A stretch of 64,000 nt of DNA from Callaeas wilsoni (Eukaryota > Chordata > Aves > Passeriformes > Callaeidae). Shown in pieces: positions 61,301 to 64,000 of the stretch. The notes under the pieces are model-generated. The model was not told the origin of the DNA, made no database searches, and saw only the letters and a program-made list of their open reading frames with translations. Each line of letters opens with the position of its first letter. The stretch's first letter is position 1. The DNA lies in NCBI GenBank assembly GCA_013398955.1, contig VWPU01008378.1, positions 62,001-126,000 on the forward strand, written 5' to 3'. Both the position numbers and the translations under genes were made by a program.

Positions 61301-63429
61301 AGATGCTCCGTGCTGCAGGGATGCTGCCCGGGCCAGGAACGTGATCCGAGGCAGCGTGAACCATGGTGGCAGCAAGGCAAGGCGATGGCAGACAGCGAGC
61401 TGGCTCGTTCAGCAAGCAGTGATCAAATCAAGGGCAGTTCCATGAAATTACAGAGCTTCTCTCCCCTCTCCCTTCCTGCACAAAGGGTAAATAGCTTCCT
61501 GTAAAATCAGCAGGATGATATGCTTGTACTCCCCAGATTGCAGCAAATTTATCCACGCCAACGTTGTCCTGAAAGCATCACAGAGTGTGATAGGAAATCA
61601 TAGAATGGATCGGGCTGGAAGTCTGTACGTGATGGATAATGAGGCAAGCTAAAGTTCCTGTCTTTCAAAAAGATTGAAAGCAGGCAAGGGTGAGCTCTGG
61701 AACATAATCACCCATCTGAAAATGAGGATGCAGATATGCCTGTATACACACACACTTTTTAACCAGCAAGACCTGCTCAGCTCTCCCTGAAGCCAAGAAT
61801 TATCCAAAGGCGACTACAACAGGATGTATGGACAACATGCAAAACTCCGGAGGGCATGGCATGGACTGGGAAGTCCTCTAGAGAAATTTCCACCCATGAA
61901 ATGCAATTCCTGGTGCCCTTTACACCCGAGACACCACGTTCTGCTGGCTCTGACTAGCTGGCAGGGAAGAGCTGAATCAGAAGAAAAAGAAGCAGGATAA
62001 ATCGGTGTTATCGGAAAAGCTCACTGCATCTCGGTCCCAGGATTTTATCCACCATTTGGCTGCTCAAGAATTCCAGAATCTCTTGGTATCGCTGACATAA
62101 CTTTGTGTAATCATTAAAAAGCCTTAGAACAAGGTAAGACCTGCCTGCAGTTGTGGGGCCAAGCTGGAAAACACCAATTCAAAGTGGAAGTGATACATGA
62201 ATTAGAAGCCATAAGCAAATCTTTTAATCATAATACTGACCAAGTGGCTCCCTTTGTGTACTTAATGCTGTTACATAAAGTCAGCAGCTGCTTAATAGTT
62301 ATATATTTCACATTATTTCACAAAACCAAATTTTTATGCTTTTACAGTATCCTTCAAAAAAAAACTGAATTACCCCCAAACCAGCAGAATAAGGGAAATG
62401 GTCCTGAAAATGTAAAATAAAAGGAGAAAAATCCATTATTTAAAACTCTATTCCTTACTCAATGCAAGTATTTGAATTGATTTTCATACTTGCCATAAAT
62501 TCAAATCTCCTGCAATTTATACACGGCTTTAAATGTAAAACAAACAAACAAACCTAGGCTTTATTTGTGTTACTAGACAACATTTGGTTCAGATCATTGA
62601 AAACTTGGCCACCCTAAGAAAACGAGAGTTCTGGGCGTAGTCTCACTGGTGTCCACAGCAGATTTATTCCAGACTTTCAGGTGGGCATGGCAGGATGTTT
62701 CACAGATGCAGCTGTGAGTGTAGTGGCACTTTACTGCACATATCCATGCGGATGAAGCACATAAAAGGAGATTTAAAGAACTTATTCATAAAATATTATT
62801 TTTTTTATTTTGACTTTTGGGGGTGTGGAGATATGGCAGAAAGGCTGAAGGTTTCTGGCTTCTTTTCCTTTTTTGAAGAAGAAAAAAAGCTTTCTTGTGA
62901 AAGAGAAAACTTTCTTTAATGGAAAAAAACCTTTTTCTTCAAAAGGCATGCCAATAGAGAAATTTCGTTCAAGCTGCATTTTCGATTCCACTCCACAGCT
63001 TTGGATTTTGCTGTATCCTGACTGCCTCAGTTATTTGCTAATGTAAGCACAGCAAATTATCTGCTATCATCGAGCTGGAGCTATTAGACTGCGGTTAATA
63101 ATTTACTGCTCAACTCGTCTCCATTCCGAACATGCAAATCATTAATTGATTACAGGTTTGCTGTACTCATCTGTGCAAATGACTGCTCCTGCCATTCGCT
63201 GCTGCCTCCTTTCCCACCTGTCTGTCAGCTCTGCTGGGTGATGCCAAGCCCACAGCGCGGTGTTGTGCTGTCTGGGGAGGGATGGAGCTCCAAAAGCAGC
63301 GGAGCATCCCCACGAGGGCCCTGTGGCTGCCGTTTGGGATGTGTGATTGCCCCTGGGCTGAGGCACTTTGGGGAGATGCTACCAAAAAAAAGTGTGACAC
63401 CACCTGCAGCTGCTGTGCAGGACAAGTGG
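61301..63429. other. Unique non-coding DNA, no gene recognised
   Basis: No gene supported. A 24-base block at 61598-61621 (beginning TCATAGAATGGATCGGGCTG) resembles the CR1 3' end but is too short to call. An (AAAC)n run lies at 62537-62553. The motif cluster at 63130-63153 is listed separately. Confidence 0.55.
63130..63153. promoter_or_regulatory. POU octamer plus homeodomain-like motif cluster
   Basis: An exact octamer ATGCAAAT (63132-63139) is followed one base later by ATTAATTGATTA (63141-63152), which contains overlapping TAAT-core homeodomain sites. Flanking DNA from about 63040 to 63180 is of balanced composition and repeat-free. This arrangement is common in vertebrate conserved enhancers but can occur by chance. 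Function is inferred only. Confidence 0.3.
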
Positions 63430-63898
63430 GGACCATCAGAAACAATCCCAGCACAGGAGAGACCTGGAGCTGCTGGAGAGACTCCAGAGGAGGCACCAAG
63501 GGGATCAGAGGGATGGAGCAGCTCTGCTGGGAGGAGAGGCTGGGAGAGCTGGGATTGCTCAGCCTGGAGAAGAGAAGTTTTTGGGGTGACCTCACTGTGG
63601 CCTTGCAGAGCCTAAAGGAGCTACAAGAAAGATGGAGAGAGACAATTGGCAATGGATAGAGTGACAGGACAAGGGGAAGTGACTTCAAACTGACAGAGGG
63701 TAGGGTTCAATGGGATATTAGGAAAAAATTCACTCCTATGAGGGTGGTGACACCCTGGCACAGGCTGCCCAGAGGGGCTGGGGCTGCCCCTGGATCCCTG
63801 GAAGTCCCCCAGGCCAGGTTGGACAGGGTTTGGAGCAACCTGGATAGTGGAAGGTGTCCCTGCCCATGGCAAGGGGTTTGGAACTAGATGATCTTTAA
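63430..63898 (+). mobile_element. CR1 LINE 3' end, longest copy in the window
   Basis: This copy extends further 5' than the others. It has blocks such as CTGGAGCTGCTGGAGAGACT, GAGCAGCTCTGCTGGGAGGA, TCAGCCTGGAGAAGAGAAG and GAGCTACAAGAAAGATGGAG. The shared 3' blocks follow: AGTGACAGGACAAGGGGAAG, GAGGGTGGTGACACCCTGGC, GTGGAAGGTGTCCCTGCCCA and AACTAGATGATCTTTAA. It is still 5'-truncated and lacks reverse-transcriptase sequence. A 173-codon frame on the opposite strand (63167-63688) is an artefact of this repeat. Confidence 0.96.
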
Positions 63899-64000
63899 AA
63901 TGTCACATAAAATAAATCTGTTTGTATAAACAAACCCCTTTATTGCTGATGGAGGAAAAACCAAAGGAGAAAAAGAAAATATTAATAAAATACAGTGCCA
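63899..64000. other. Short AT-rich end of window
   Basis: AT-rich sequence after the CR1 terminus, including a weak 6-bp inverted repeat (GTTTGT ... ACAAAC) near 63920-63935. Nothing else recognised. Confidence 0.5.

Noticed and set aside
61598..61621. CR1-like 24-base block
   Set aside because: Too short and isolated to call as an element.
63167..63688. 173-codon minus-strand frame
   Set aside because: Most of it is antisense to the CR1 element at 63430-63898.

Overview
This 64-kb window looks like nuclear DNA from a bird, most likely a songbird. The evidence is the repeat content. There are several 5'-truncated fragments matching the CR1 LINE 3' end, one CR1-tailed SINE with a tRNA-Ile-like head, and two short solo-LTR-like elements. 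I saw no Alu- or L1-type mammalian repeats. Nothing looks prokaryotic: there are no packed reading frames, ribosome-binding sites, operons or CRISPR arrays. These family assignments rest on recognition of conserved blocks by eye, not on a search.

I could not support any protein-coding gene, exon, tRNA gene or rRNA. Open frames are short (the longest unbroken ones run about 190-240 codons), lack recognisable domains, and mostly lie in GC-richer patches, CR1 sequence or tandem arrays whose period is divisible by three. The window is best read as intergenic or deep intronic sequence, with small exons or non-coding RNAs not excluded.

Layout: 1-12680 is unique AT-rich DNA with a hairpin (2181-2211), a (TAA)n microsatellite, two CR1 fragments and a 14-bp palindrome. 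A CpG-rich island at 12681-13150 is the best promoter candidate. 13151-26460 is unique sequence with simple repeats and one minus-strand CR1. 26461-32449 is the structurally richest part: a decayed AT-rich array, a 184-bp tandem duplication, a 13-copy 81-bp minisatellite with a two-unit higher-order pattern, and a 23-copy 46-bp minisatellite. 32450-50519 is mostly unique, with a 21-bp tandem repeat, a CR1-type tail and a weak CpG cluster. 50520-64000 holds two solo-LTR-like elements, two further CR1 copies, the tRNA-Ile/CR1 SINE, a 125-bp near-perfect tandem duplication, short GC-rich repeats and a POU/homeodomain-like motif cluster.

The most notable items are the two long minisatellites with no net length change across their copies, the isolated CpG island, and the tRNA-Ile-derived SINE. 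I found no convincing new biological system.
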